This document shows, piece by piece, positions 1-10,984 of a DNA stretch of 64,000 nucleotides. The notes under the pieces are model-generated. The model saw only the letters and a list, made by a program, of their open reading frames with translations. It was not told where the DNA came from and searched no databases. Every line of letters starts with the position of its first letter. Within the stretch, counting starts at the first letter, position 1. The position numbers and the translations under genes are program-made. This DNA comes from Armigeres subalbatus (lineage: Eukaryota > Arthropoda > Insecta > Diptera > Culicidae), in contig NW_026943389.1 of NCBI RefSeq assembly GCF_024139115.2, positions 1 through 64,000 of the forward strand, read 5' to 3'.

Positions 1-191
1 AGCTTCTCCTAATTTTCTGAGAAGCTTCAAAACAGATGTTTCTACAAGCTTTTAGAATCTCTTCCAAATATTTACGGAAGTTTTGTATTCAAAGCATAAT
101 GGAAGCTCTTTCATATTTTCTCAAATTCATCTTCGCCGCTTCTTAGCAACTCATAGGAATTCTCTGCAGTAACATTCATCTAAGGGGCCCT

Positions 192-474
192 CCTTAGCCG
201 TGCGGTAAGACGCGTGGCTACAAAGCAAGACCATGCTGAGGGTGGCTGGGTTCGATTCCCGGTGCCGGTCTAGGCAATTTTCGGATTGGAAATTGTATCG
301 ACTTCACTGGGCATAAAAAGTATCATTGTGTTAGCCTCATGATATATGAATGCAAAAATGGTAACCTAGCTTAGAAACCTCGCAGTTAATAACTGTGGAA
401 GTACTTAATGAACACTAAGCTGCGAGGCGACTCTGTCCCAGTGTGGGGATGTAATGCCAATAAGAAGAAGAAGA
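192..474 (+). mobile_element. Feilai-type tRNA-derived SINE, near full length
   Basis: The head CCTTAGCCGTGCGG is followed by a pol III B-box-like GGTTCGATTCC near 248. The body is shared with copies at 15918, 37541 and 51849 (for example CTCGCAGTTAATAACTG). It ends in GATGTAATGCCAATAAGAAG plus GAA repeats. The overall layout matches my recollection of Feilai from Aedes aegypti. The flanks resemble each other only loosely (AACATTCATC against AACACCCATC), so any target duplication is decayed or absent. Confidence 0.85.
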
Positions 475-1654
475 ACACCCATCAATCAAACATAAGTATT
501 TAGGAGCCTATTAAAAAAAATTAAACAAACTTTTCCAAAGTTGATAAGAAAATTATTTTGAACTTTTAGTGGAATGTAGTGAGTTTGTACATTTAACAAG
601 TTTCCCAAAGTTTTTTTTAACGGAAAACCGAACTTCACAATTTTACATAGCTCGCTTAATTATTCAAAGGAAACTTACAATTAATATTGTTTTTAATGAC
701 TTACCAGGATCACAAGAAGATGTTAGGAAATCGGAAACTTTTCAGGACACTACTTGGGCATATCGGGTAGGCTAAAATCAAAAACATTGTTCACATATCT
801 ACACAAATCTATTGCAAATAGAGGGAAGAAATATTGATGAAGATAGAACTACTGAAAGAGCTACATTGGATCGCCGGGAGCTTAAAAGAGGCAAACTGGA
901 GGTAGAGCTGTATACATAAAAGAAAAGTAATTCCGATTACTAGAACGAAAGGGTTTAAAAAGTTCGAAAAAGATAGAGGATTATGAAAAATAAGCAATCC
1001 TACGAGTTTGTACTGTCCGAAAGAAAGCTTACCTCCAGTGCCTTCCTACACTTAATCCGGGACGATCTCTCACACTGAACTATTGATTTCGGAGGGTGGC
1101 TTATCTGCGGGAACAGTTTTTGCACCAAATCCAAGAAAAAGAAAAATAGAAAAAGAAAAATAGAAAAAGAAATCAAACAGTATCATGCGGTTCTCCAAAA
1201 TATAGTGAGCTAATTTCATATAAAACGATCACATAAATCTTCTGAAACCCATCCCAGCCCCATCAAGACCTTCGTCAAAATCAAACCGTCCGTCATCATA
1301 GCTTTTGTAGTGCGCGCAAAAAAAAAGTGAAAATCCGATCGAATTCTCTCACGCGAAATCACGCAGCTGACGACGCCGTGCCGAATTCGCACAATGGGGG
1401 TCGGTATTTTTGGCGAAAGTGAAAACGGGCCCCTCGAATTTTTGTAGAACGAGTTCTAGCCTCGGGGCACAAGTTTTCGAACAAGTGTACCCCAAACGAA
1501 GCGATCGGAGGGACCTTTCGCGATCGTTGATCATCACGAACCCGGGTTGATCACTTTCCTCAACGGGCACCCATTCAGTCGTTCGATGCACGACAGAGGG
1601 ATTCCATTTTTGACAACCACGCGGAATGTTGTCGAAATGGAGAACATTTGAATC
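475..1654. other. Gap: no gene recognised
   Basis: AT-rich sequence with no convincing ORF. A short GAAAAATA-type tandem tract lies at about 1132-1172. A 128-codon minus-strand open stretch at 1349-1735 runs into the repeats described next, has no recognisable domain, and I do not call it a gene. Confidence 0.5.
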
Positions 1655-2017
1655 ATTTGTTTGAGAAACTGCATAAGTCCATTTTACACTATTTCGAGAA
1701 AACAACAAAATACTGTTTTCTGAACAAACTTGCACCGAATCTTTCGATTTCTTCGATACAGATCAATAGTTTTTGGCAAAACTCAACACACTGAGGCATT
1801 TTCAGTGCAAAAAATCTAAGCAGTACTTCACAATTGCTCTTTAAAGTACGTGGACATATGTAGTTTCTCAAACAAACGAAATTTTTTTCATACATTCCTG
1901 AACAAATTTTTTTTTTCGTATTTTTTGCCAGAATACGTATTTTTGGACTAGGATTCAGAATATATAAAAATCTCATTTTGGCCAAAAATGTTACATATGC
2001 AGTTTCTCAAACAAACG
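1655..2017. repeat. Three copies of a 20-bp motif, one inverted
   Basis: A motif around GTTTCTCAAACAAACG occurs inverted at 1655-1675 and direct at 1855-1878 and 1994-2017. The first two form an inverted pair about 180 bp apart, and the last two are direct repeats about 140 bp apart. The arrangement suggests the ends of one or two small non-autonomous elements. I cannot define a target duplication. Confidence 0.5.
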
Positions 2018-3180
2018 GTTCATTTATTATTCATGTTTTCAAGAAATATTGCAGAAAGGCATGAAGCTTTTCCATTTATTGCAATGAATCTAGCAGAATA
2101 CATGCGGTAGTACTCTCTGAGATAATCTGAATTATCTGAAGTTTAAATTAATCTGATTAAAAAACAAATAATGGTTATCGCAAAGACGTTGTTTTTCTTT
2201 AAATTTTGCACTGCCGAAATCGAAATGGCACTGTACCCAATTCCAAACATGTGCCTCATCGAAGGCAATCGAATTCGCTTAGCGTTGGTTTCCTCGCTTC
2301 CCGGCCGTGGCCGTCCCATACATGCAGGGTCTTCATCGGGGACCTCCGCGTGTGGACTTTCATTAGCAACCAATAAACTTTTATTTTGCTTTTCATCTTC
2401 CCCGAACCATCACCAAGTAAGGGATAATTAAGCGGGATGTTTTCATTGTGATTGCTGTGTGGCTGGGCACGACCCGACGATGGTAGTTATGACGGCGAAG
2501 TCACTAAATAAGTTGATCCTTGATGAGGTACGGTTTCAGCAACGGTCCCGGACTTTGTCAAAATGAACTGAGCTTGGGGTCTGTTCATAATTGGTGCTGT
2601 AGGGGCTGGAGCTGGCATCGGGTATGAAGATTGTTTTACGTTCTTTTTAAGGAAAAATGAGGATGCGGCAACTGATGAACTATCTCCCCGAAAACGTGAT
2701 ACAACTGTAAATGGGTGACTATCACGCAAGCTGGGCGAAACTGCAAATTATCGACATTTTGTCAGTTTAAGCTCTGAAATATAGTTTTTGGATTTACACC
2801 TCTAGTCTTGTTGTGCTGTCTTCAAAGATTTCAGTGAATATATCAAAAATGCTGTTTTTTAGCCAAAAGTCAAACGAAAATAACAAAATATAAAATGGTA
2901 TAGTTACCCTTATGTTTTGGACACGACAATTACCTGGAATAGAAAATAGATAATTAATTATTAATTTTGTAATTATGTTCTATGAATGCGGAAAGGATAT
3001 CAAAGGGTGTTCAAAATAAAACTACAACAAATAAATTTATTCTGTAAAACCAGATTTTTTACGGATAGCTTAAAACTAATAAATTTTCTAACCATTGGCC
3101 AGTTTGGGAGTGGAGACTACATCCCAAACAACAATTTCAAGAATTCATTGATTTTTTTAAGTTTGGTTTTATCGCGGCTT
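2018..3180. other. Gap: mostly unique sequence, no gene recognised
   Basis: The part at 2225-2640 is less AT-rich than its surroundings and does not match anything else in the window, so it may be host intergenic or intronic DNA. Short open frames on both strands at 2143-2431 overlap each other and show no domain. Confidence 0.4.
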
Positions 3181-4042
3181 TGTCCAATGCCACAGGATTA
3201 ATTTTGCTGATGCGGTTATAGTTTTCTTCAACCCCATAAACAATCGCACAATAGAACTTCAAATACCCAGGATAGGATATCTTTCTATCTGATCGACATC
3301 GATGCAAACTTCCCCATTGTTGCGGTGAAGCTGGACGACTGGCCTTTTGCCATAACCTTAGCATCGGTTTACCTCCCTAATGAAAAGTTGCCAAGCTTGC
3401 AGTGCAATTGATTGGAAATTTGTTGAAATCTGCAAGGAGTTACCATCGCCGACAATCCTCCTCGGAGATGTGGGACAATTTGGACAATTTCCAAGACAAG
3501 ATTAAAACCGAATTGAACGAGAAGCCATCTACAACGGTTATTGAGCTGACGGACGTTATAACTCAGGCAGCCAACGACTCCATAGCGAAGGCCAGTCAAA
3601 TCCCGGTCAAAATGCTCTCCACTGGTGAAGTGACACCACAATGGAAGCAGGTAAATGCAAGGATGCGCCATACCAGACAGCCCGGAAGTGGCTAACTTTC
3701 TCTCTGCGTACCAAGCCGCCTAGAATGACTGCAGCCAAACTATCTGAAAAAACGAGGAGAAAATCCAGGATCATCTTCCTAGATAGCATAAACAGCTAAC
3801 AGTCTACAGCTAAGCTCTGTGATGCTCCAGAGTCGCGCCAGCAGTCAATGGGGTAGTCCAGCGTGATCCCGCCCTAGTAGCCGATGCTTTGGCTGACCAC
3901 TTCCGAGTACAGTTTTTCTACCTTCTTCCTTCTAGCCTTCTTCCGATAAACCAAGTTTCCAACAGCGATGCCGCGAGATACTGATCCATTGCTAACACGA
4001 TTGTCACTGCGAAGATTATGGAGAGGATGGTAAACAGAAACC
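3180..4042 (+). pseudogene. APE-endonuclease LINE fragment (I/LOA/Jockey group), decayed
   Basis: Conceptual translation shows endonuclease-like text near 3295-3385 (DANFPIVAVKLDDW, then ITLASVYLPNEK). After a frame change a 97-codon stretch at 3402-3695 reads VIELTDVITQAANDS and KASQIPVKML, typical of the linker between endonuclease and reverse transcriptase in I- and Jockey-type elements. Further coding-like sequence (DPALVADALADHFR) follows at 3860-3910. The reading frame changes several times. The 3' side is replaced at about 4043 by the start of an RTE copy, so reverse transcriptase is absent. The exact clade is uncertain. Confidence 0.65.
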
Positions 4043-4408
4043 AGGTACGGCACATGCTGGGTAAAGCGTACCATTGATACTTCGCGTACCGTACTCCTAT
4101 CCCAACCTCCTCGTAGCGCTGGCCGGGATACGAGCAACTTTAGGGAAGATCGGGTAACCAACCCTGGTGGGAACTATGGTCGTATGCTGACAGGGAAGGG
4201 GGGATTTGCTCCTCTCCGGAGGTGCAAATCTAATCTAATCTACTGTTCTCCAAGTTAGGAGCGGCTCACAATAGCGTCTGTTCCCCATGTTAGAGGCGGC
4301 TGATCATCGTCCGAGTGCCAGTGAGGGACTCTAAACTAAACTGTGCACAACATGTTGCATCGTGTCAGCATCAGCCCGGTGGCATCCCTATCTCACACAA
4401 TAGGTTTG

Positions 4409-4534
4409 TTTTGCAGCCAACATTGCGCGACCGTATCCCACTGACAGTTCTGTATCCTAATGAGAATCAAATGTGATGTTTGTAAACAAAACACATACTA
4501 TCATGAATTTTACACTGAGATGTTGGCTGCAAAA
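4409..4534. repeat. Small inverted repeat inside the RTE 5' UTR
   Basis: TTTTGCAGCCAACAT at 4409-4423 recurs inverted at 4520-4534. The sequence between is absent from the related 5' UTR at 19579-19932. TCAGCATC and GGCATCCC occur on both sides (about 4367-4390 and 4560-4580), suggesting an inserted small element with partly duplicated flanks. Boundaries are uncertain. Confidence 0.35.
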
Positions 4535-4670
4535 ACATGGCGTCGTGCCACCCACCTGGTCAGCATCGTGAAGGCATCCCCTTCAACGTGATGTAGGTAG
4601 CGCAACCCTGGTAAGGTAGCCTACCGAAGATTCTACAGTTACCAAGAAAGGCAAAAGTAGAACAAACGGA

Positions 4671-6171
4671 TTGATTCAACGGCAACAGACCCGGCAACGA
4701 ATAAAGGACAACGATTGGAAAGTCGGATCTTGGAACGTTAGAACTTTGAATGAATCCGCACGTGTTGGGCTCTCGGCTCGTGAGCTGCAGAAGGTCGGCG
4801 TGAGTGTGGCAGCAATCCAGGAAATACGGTGGCCCAGAACTGGAGAACTTGAATTCCGGGCGGTGGATCCCATAGCGAACACTTCACTCAAGTACCATAT
4901 CTACTATACTGGCGGTGACAGAGCAGAACGAGGAGTTGGCTTCATGGTGATCGGGATGCAGATGAAGCGTGTTATCCGGTGGAAGCTGATAAGCGACCGC
5001 ATTTGCGTGTTGAGAATGAAGAGCAAATTCTTCAACTATAGCCTGATCAGCATCTATGCCCCAACGAACGATAAGCCTGATGATGTGGAGGATAAGCTCT
5101 ATGAGAGCCTTGATAAGGCCTACACTGCCGCAAACCGCAAGTCGAGCACATCTGTATATGGGCCTCCATATACAAATGTGCTCGACTTGCGGTTAGTGGC
5201 AGTACAGCAAATGCGGCAAATGCGCAGATCGGAAGAGAAAGTTTCTTTCGCCCTGTTATTGGTACGGAAAATCTTCATTACGCTACCAACGATAATGGCC
5301 TGCGACTTATAACTGGAATGGAGTGGAGACACTTGCTCACAGATAAACCACGTGCTGGTCGACGGACGACATTTCTCGGATGTTATAGATGTAAGGTCCA
5401 CGAATTCACGAATCAACAAAACGAATCGTTTCAATATCCAACGCTTGCCAGTTGAAGAAGTTGCTGAACAGTTCAACCAGAAGCGGGACAAGCGGATAGG
5501 AGATGCCACCGGATCTGGCGACGCCAACAGATTGTGGGAAAATATCCACGAATCTGTGACTACAACACCGCAGGAAGTGTTAGGCACTGCACAGCGAAGC
5601 CAACGAAATGGTTGGTTTGATGTGGAGTGCCAGCAAGTAACAAGCGAGAAAAATGTTGCTAGGAGTCTAATGCTAGTGGCTCGTACCCGTTCCAACAGAG
5701 TGCGGTATAGTGTAGCAAGGGCAGAAGAGAAACGAATCCACCGCAGAAAAAAAGGCAACACCACGACAGTGTAATAACTGAAGCGCAGGAGAACATGGAT
5801 AGAAACGATATGCAGAGGATTTACGCAACTATCAATGGTGCGCGGCATAAGACAGCGCCAGTGCCCGCCATGTGCAATGACCGAGAGGGGAATTTGCTAG
5901 GAGACAAGACTATGGTGGCGGCCAGGTGGAAGGAGTACTTCGACGATTTGTCCTTCGCTTGAGGAGTCCTTCGTACAACTTGCAGACCCACCATATGTTT
6001 ATTGATTACAAAGCAGCGTACGATTCAGTGAAAAGAAATGAGCTGTGGCAGATAATGTTCGAACATGGCTTTCCAGCGAGACTTATTAGACTGATACGTG
6101 CAAAGCTGGATGGCTCTAAATCAAGTATTTGGCTTGCAGACAAAGTGTCAACCTTGTTTGTGACCTTAGAC
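4671..6171 (+). pseudogene. RTE polyprotein (endonuclease plus partial reverse transcriptase), degraded
   Basis: The endonuclease begins with DNDWKVGSWNVRTLN, followed by VAAIQEIRW, where the glutamate is the expected APE catalytic residue, and later FNYSLISIYAPTN. A MITE disrupts the frame at 5123-5202. The frame resumes with LVDGRHFSDVIDVR at about 5354 and a lysine/arginine-rich linker to 5760. Between about 5945 and 5960 a deletion removes the start of the reverse transcriptase. The remainder reads MFIDYKAAYDSVKRNELW, with the motif A aspartate present, and ends at the hAT-like insertion. RTE elements normally encode one protein of roughly 1000 residues; this copy cannot. Confidence 0.8.
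5123..5202. mobile_element. 80-bp palindromic MITE with TA target duplication
   Basis: Nearly perfect inverted arms begin CACTGCCGCAAACCGCAAG and end with the imperfect reverse complement CTTGCGGTTAGTGGCAG. The element is flanked by TA at 5121-5122 and 5203-5204 and sits inside RTE endonuclease coding sequence. The start of the same terminus recurs at about 35751-35772. A TA duplication suggests mobilisation by a Tc1/mariner-type transposase, which is inference. Confidence 0.8.
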
Positions 6172-6947
6172 TAATGGTCCCCAGCATGCTTACTGTCGAG
6201 GGCCACGCAGAAGTTTTGAGCTGTTTGAGTGGTAGTGAAACCATCAAAGTAGGCCTGATACCAATAATCGAATAAACAATAATCGAAGCAGTCGTTGCAC
6301 GTGGATGTCAGTAACATGTGCTGCACCATCGAAGGTAAATGGTTTTCCTGGAGACTCCCGCTTGTATATTAACAAAATAAACTCCACATTTGGCGATCCT
6401 GCCAGATTAAAATCATTAATAATACATTTATTTATAATCTGGTTTTAAGCAAGCGGGAGTGCCCAAGGACAAATTGTATCGTGTAGCATTCTTCGTTTTG
6501 TACTACGCGGGTGATAAAAAAAGTGAAAGTGAAGTGCTCAAAGAAAAACTATCATTATCGGGGGAATTTTGGAAATTCCCGTTATGAAGAAATAGGTATA
6601 TTTCAAAATACATAAATGGTGAGTACATATTTGTGAAAATATATACGTGAGAACTTTACAATTGCCTTTCAGTTTGGTAATTGTGTTCTCTGCTTGCATT
6701 GACGTGCGGAGGGCGCTTGCAATGTTCATACGCTTGCCATGCTTTGCTTTTTGGTTTGATTAATTTGTGAACATACCCTTATTCACTTAGTGGTATTTTC
6801 AGACCTATATTTCGGCTCGACATCACGACCGCTGGATCAAAACATTTCCAAAACTAAAATATCGGTGGAATACCAATGAAAATAGGTACTATCTATTTTC
6901 ATTGGTAGAATACATTAATGAACTTAGTATTGCTAATTTTAGTATTG

Positions 6948-7310
6948 AGCGCGAATGGTGTTCGCATAAAGTGCTCAGTGCAACACAGTGTTGCTAATTT
7001 TTTAAATGAACGCGAGTAGTGCTCGCATAAAGTGCTCAGTGTTGCAAATTTTTTTAATGAGCGCGAGTGGTGCTCGCATAAAGTGCTCAGTATTGCTCTT
7101 TTTGTAACGAGCGCGAGAGGTGCTCGCATAAAGTGCTCTGAGTTGCTATTTTTTTTAATGAGCGCGAGTGGTGCTCGCATAAAGTGCTCAGTGTTGCTAA
7201 TTTTATAATGGGCGCGAGGGGTGCTCGAATAAAGTTCTCAGTGTTGCTATTTTTGTAATGAGCGCGAGTGGTGCTCGCATAAAGTGCTCAGTGTTGCTAT
7301 TTTTGTAAGT
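6948..7310. repeat. Minisatellite of about 52-58-bp units with a hairpin core
   Basis: Seven units share GCGAGTGGTGCTCGC or a variant, followed by ATAAAGTGCTCAGTGTTGC and a T-rich spacer of variable length. The core is a short palindrome (GCGAG paired with CTCGC). Units begin near 6948, 7007, 7059, 7110, 7162, 7214 and 7261. It lies within the hAT-like element. Confidence 0.9.
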
Positions 7311-8024
7311 TCCAGATGGGCTTTGATCAAATTATCGTTTTCCCCTAATGGTATTCGGCAAATCTAAACGAACTTAGATTGCTTTATCCATTATTCCAGT
7401 TTTGAAATATTTATATATATAGCCGTCAACAACAACTCATTACCCTGTACTGTGGATGAGTCCGAGAATTCATTATGTTCATTTTGATAGTTCATGCATT
7501 GCCACGATACGAAGATGGCTACTTTTATGATCAAAATGAGATTATTTTAGATTTACTGAAAAAGTCATTTTCTGAAGTTTGCCTGAATAATTTGGAAAGT
7601 TTATTTCACCAAATTGTTCGTTTGGAAAATAGCTATCGATGGATGTGCTTCGATTTTCAAGACATAACCCTGAATGATCTCTAGATCATGTATAAGAGAT
7701 CCATGTTTTCTACTTTTAGAGCTCTTTTCTCAGTAAAAAGTCATTTTAGCAAAAACTATAAGTTTTTTCCATATGATTCCTTTACAGAAAATGATAAACA
7801 TTTAATTTTAAAATCGACAAGTGTGTTTGGATTCACGATAAACTTGTTCAAATATGTTTAAATAATGATTTATTTCGGACAGGCGCGCCACGGATGCGCC
7901 ACTGACTTGGGCCTTAAATACAAATTTGCTATTATTATAACCCGAGGCGATAACATCGCAGTGTATTTGCTGTCGGCCTACATATAATCTATGTATGAAG
8001 TTATGAATTTCATGAATCATATTT
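7311..8024. other. Gap inside the hAT-like element
   Basis: A 69-codon ATG-initiated frame lies at 7475-7684 (MFILIVHALPRYEDGYF...). It has no recognisable domain or repeat relative and could be a remnant of element coding sequence or chance. The rest is AT-rich and featureless. Confidence 0.3.
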
Positions 8025-9018
8025 TATTTATTTATTTATTTGCTTGATCACCTTCATCTCACCTATGTCTTAATGAAGTAAAAACTAAACCAAATTAAAT
8101 TACAAAAACATTTGGTACAATCATAAATCATGGAATCAGTCAAAATACATCGTCATTAAAAAACAAACAAGCAGTTAAGCCAATAATGTTGTCAGAAGGA
8201 TCATTATACAAATAACACAAAACATTTATGATCAGTATACGGTAACCTAGCCTAGGTAACAAAGTCAAATTGCTGGAACCTTTCGTTGAACCTGGATACC
8301 ATAAACCTAATGGGGTCATGTTGTCCATATCGGGTGTTGCGAGCGTCCGTCAGCCGAAAGTTTCGCCATCTCAAGGATCTCTCTGGGACATAAATATTCA
8401 TCTCAGAGAGAATAGCTGGAGCATCGAGCTCACCTCTCAGCACTTTACCGATAAAAGCCGCTTGCATTACAGATCTCCTGCTTTCCAGCGATGCCAGGCC
8501 AATTAAATTGCATCGATGTTCATAGGGAGGAAGACGCACAGGATCACGCCAGGGAAGGTTTTGGAGTGCCAATCGAACAAATTATCTCTGAACAGCCTCA
8601 ATACAATAGTCAATAGTCAATCCAATTCTTGTCGTATGGGCACCACACCAGTACGGAAGATTCCAAAATGGCACGAAATAAAGCACAGTAGAGTGATTTG
8701 AGGCAGAGAGGATCACGAAAATCATTGGATATCTTGAAGATAAAACCATGCTGCTTGTGCGCCCTCGAAATCACATCTTCATAGTGAGACCGAAATGTCA
8801 GCTCCTTATCCATTATTACACCGAGATCTTTAACTTCAGTTTTACGCTGAAGTACTTCGCCAGACAGAGTGTAGTCGAATATAATCGGGCGCCGCAATCT
8901 ACAGAAAGTAATGGTGTTGCATTTTCTCACGCAGAGTTGCAAACCATTCCGTTTGCTCCAGCTCTCAAAAGAATCCAAGGTAGCCTGCAATTCCAGACAA
9001 TCATCTCTGCTTGTAATG
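8025..9018 (-). pseudogene. Jockey/CR1-type LINE, 5'-truncated reverse-transcriptase tail
   Basis: Read on the minus strand, the copy starts just after the catalytic domain with RDDCLELQATLDSFESW. It continues with RKCNTITF and VKDLGVIMDKELTF (a thumb-region signature), then after a frameshift near 8600 reads PWRDPVRLPPYEHRC and GLASLESRR. The minus-strand 3' end at 8025-8040 is an (AAAT)n tail, as expected for this kind of element. Truncation at 9018 is the usual 5'-truncated insertion outcome. Confidence 0.8.
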
Positions 9019-9252
9019 ATACAATAAAATGATATAACTATTCACGATATATAAACCGTGCTTCAACATCATAGTGATGTGAGCTTGACAGGCTACCGAG
9101 TACATCGAGATATTGGGAGAAAGAAAACATTTCGTGCCATATAATGCTTATCAATGGGCCACACGTAGTGTAACCTCAGAAAAACTTCACGGGCCGCAGA
9201 AAAGGCTTAAAGGGCTGCATGCGGCCCGCGGGCCGCACTTTGGGGATCACTT

Positions 9253-9545
9253 CCTTAGACGGATTGAAACAGCGTGATGTACTTTCGAATTTAGTGTTAA
9301 ACATTGCACTCGAAGGCGCTGTTAGGAGATCTGGCGTGCAGAGGAACGGCACTATCATCACATGGTCGCATATGCTCCTGGGTTTTACGGACAACATCGA
9401 CCTTATTGGAATCGATCGCAGAGCAGTAGTGGAGGCTTTTGTCCCACTGAAGATGGAGACGGCGAGGATAGGCTTAACCATTAACTCTACCGAGACAAAG
9501 TACATGGTCGCAGGTAGAGATAGAGGAAGATCTGTACCAATATGA
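9253..9545 (+). pseudogene. RTE reverse transcriptase, continuation of the interrupted copy
   Basis: The frame broken at 6171 resumes here with LDGLKQRDVLSN and IALEGAVRRSGVQRNG, then LLGFTDNIDLIGIDRRAV and LTINSTETKYMVAGR. The YADD-type active-site box reads FTDN, so both active-site aspartates are altered or displaced. The homologous copies at 21735-22991 and 26983-27977 give the expected motif order. No RTE 3' end is visible after about 9545. Confidence 0.75.
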
Positions 9546-9702
9546 TCCAGTTGCTGCAATACCAAAAAGGCACTTAAGAGGCTTCAAAAACGAATTTTTG
9601 ATAATGATTCTGAAGTTGTCTCCCTTGTATACTGTCCACAATCGCATATTTGTCCCATATTAATATGAAATCCAGCCAACTAATATGCGACCATAGGCAG
9701 TA

Positions 9703-9971
9703 TCCAGTTTTCCGCGAGCGGTAATGGCCGCCAGCTTGCCTGCGGGTTAGTCTCTGATTTGTCGTTTCTGGAGGTCAATTGCACCCACCACTCGAGCATT
9801 TTTAACCAATGTGGTATATAAGAAGACTTGAATTCACTGAATCAGCACCTTCTTATATGCCACATTGGTCTGAATTCTTGGAGCGGTGGGTGCAGTTGAC
9901 CTCCACAAACGTCAAATCAGAGACTGACCCGCAGGAAAGCTGGTGGCCATTATCGCTCGCGGAAAACTGGA
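9703..9971. mobile_element. Foldback MITE with about 125-bp arms and TA target duplication
   Basis: The arm starting TCCAGTTTTCCGCGAGCG recurs inverted at the right end, with matching internal segments (TCTCTGATTTG, ACCAATGTGG, TATAAGAAG). TA lies at 9701-9702 and 9972-9973. Only about 20 bp separate the arms, so the transcript would fold into a long hairpin. Confidence 0.8.
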
Positions 9972-9987
9972 TACCAAAAAAAAAAAA

Positions 9988-10071
9988 AGCGAAACGGCGA
10001 CGGAAACGGCAGATTTGACAGATGGTCTATATATTTTTTGTCAAATTTTCAGTTTCCGTCGCCGTTCCGCT
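9988..10071. repeat. 84-bp hairpin element
   Basis: AGCGAAACGGCGACGGAAAC at 9988 is matched by an inverted AGCGGAACGGCGACGGAAAC ending at 10071, with TTTGACA inside each arm. It follows the 9703 foldback across an A tract. The neighbouring element at about 10110-10290 contains TTTCGTTTCG motifs. Confidence 0.7.
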
Positions 10072-10984
10072 GAATTGCGTTTGGGGCTTAAGGCAAAAAT
10101 AGTTTAAAAAAAAAAACCGCAGAAAAAAATATAAATTTCGTGTCTTTCTGTGAAATTTAAAAAAAAAATAGACCTTGATTTCGTATCGTTTCGAAGTCAC
10201 GGAAGTAAATGTTTATTTCGTTCCATTTCGTTTCGAATCAAAATGAACATTTTAAATTTCGTTTCGTTTCGCCAGGAAAAGTGTGTTATCGCATACCCTT
10301 ACAAAAATGAACGCATTTTTTTCACAATTTGAATCATTGCAAAAATAAATATGTACAATATACAGTATGATTATGATCATGACCCAACTTTTAAAATGTA
10401 ATGACCCATTTTTTTTACTGTCCCTGAAATGAATTTTGGAATTACAATCACAAACTTGTGCCCGGCACAATAATATCTAATTGCATTATTCTGCGCTAAC
10501 TGTTTTGACCTTCATAATGAACTTTCTCTATACATTTTATAATGAGCGAGAAAGACATCATCACCGTTAGGTGGATTAGTCTGATTTTTTTTCATTTAAA
10601 TTTTGTTTTACAAGAAACGCTTACATGCTTCCCTTGTGTTAGGACTGATTCTCGGCTTATTTAACCCTCTTGTTACCGTTTTCAAGTGAATTTTTTTAAG
10701 GTTCTAAACATCGCAGGAAACTCCGTGACATCTTAAAACTCGGCGAAATCCAGGTTTGGGTGGTATGAAAATGAAAATCCAGTAAGGGGGGGCTTGGGGA
10801 GGGGCTTCCGAATATTTTTACCCCGTAACGTACCGACAGGGTACCCGGCTACCCACGTTTTGGTATGACCATAACTTCGTCAGTTTTCAACCGATTTAGA
10901 CGTTTGCTATGGATTAAGAAATTCATCCTCTATCCGATCCATGACAACATATGACACATATGACCGATCCGGATTACCTGGTTA
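10072..10984. other. Gap: AT-rich, scattered repeat fragments, no gene
   Basis: It holds TTTCGTTTCG-rich sequence to about 10290 and an inverted copy of the ACCGTTAGGTGGATTA end motif near 10563, shared with the retroposon at 33889. At 10790-10980 lies unique-looking sequence leading into the satellite. No coding potential is seen. Confidence 0.4.

Larger units (their letters stand above)
4043..6171 (+). mobile_element. RTE-type non-LTR retrotransposon, 5' part of an interrupted copy
   Basis: The 5' UTR (about 4043-4670) is closely related to that of the RTE copy starting at 19579. Both contain GGGTAAAGCGTACCATTG, GGGATACGAGCAAC and GGGAACTATGGTCGTATGC, so both probably begin at the true element 5' end. 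The coding region starts near 4671. The copy breaks at 6171, where a hAT-like element with an 8-bp target duplication begins, and resumes at 9261. It is older than the hairpin MITE at 5123 and the hAT-like insertion at 6172, both of which lie inside it. Confidence 0.8.
6172..9252. mobile_element. hAT-like DNA transposon (non-autonomous or decayed) with 8-bp target duplication
   Basis: CCTTAGAC occurs at 6164-6171 and again at 9253-9260. Joining the outer flanks restores a continuous RTE frame. The element ends are imperfect inverted repeats: TAATGGTCCCCA on the left, and the right end reversed reads AAGTGATCCCCA, continuing into GC-rich CGGGCCGC sequence seen in many hAT termini. An 8-bp duplication is characteristic of hAT transposons. 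I see no transposase. The interior is filled by other repeats (a minisatellite at 6948-7310 and an antisense LINE tail at 8025-9018). Confidence 0.8.

Noticed and set aside
1349..1735. 128-codon minus-strand open frame
   Set aside because: No recognisable motif, and it runs into repeat sequence at 1655. Compositional chance is likely.
6948..7310. Regularly spaced repeats resembling a CRISPR array
   Set aside because: Spacers are similar T-rich sequence of the same unit, and the genome is eukaryotic; it is a minisatellite.
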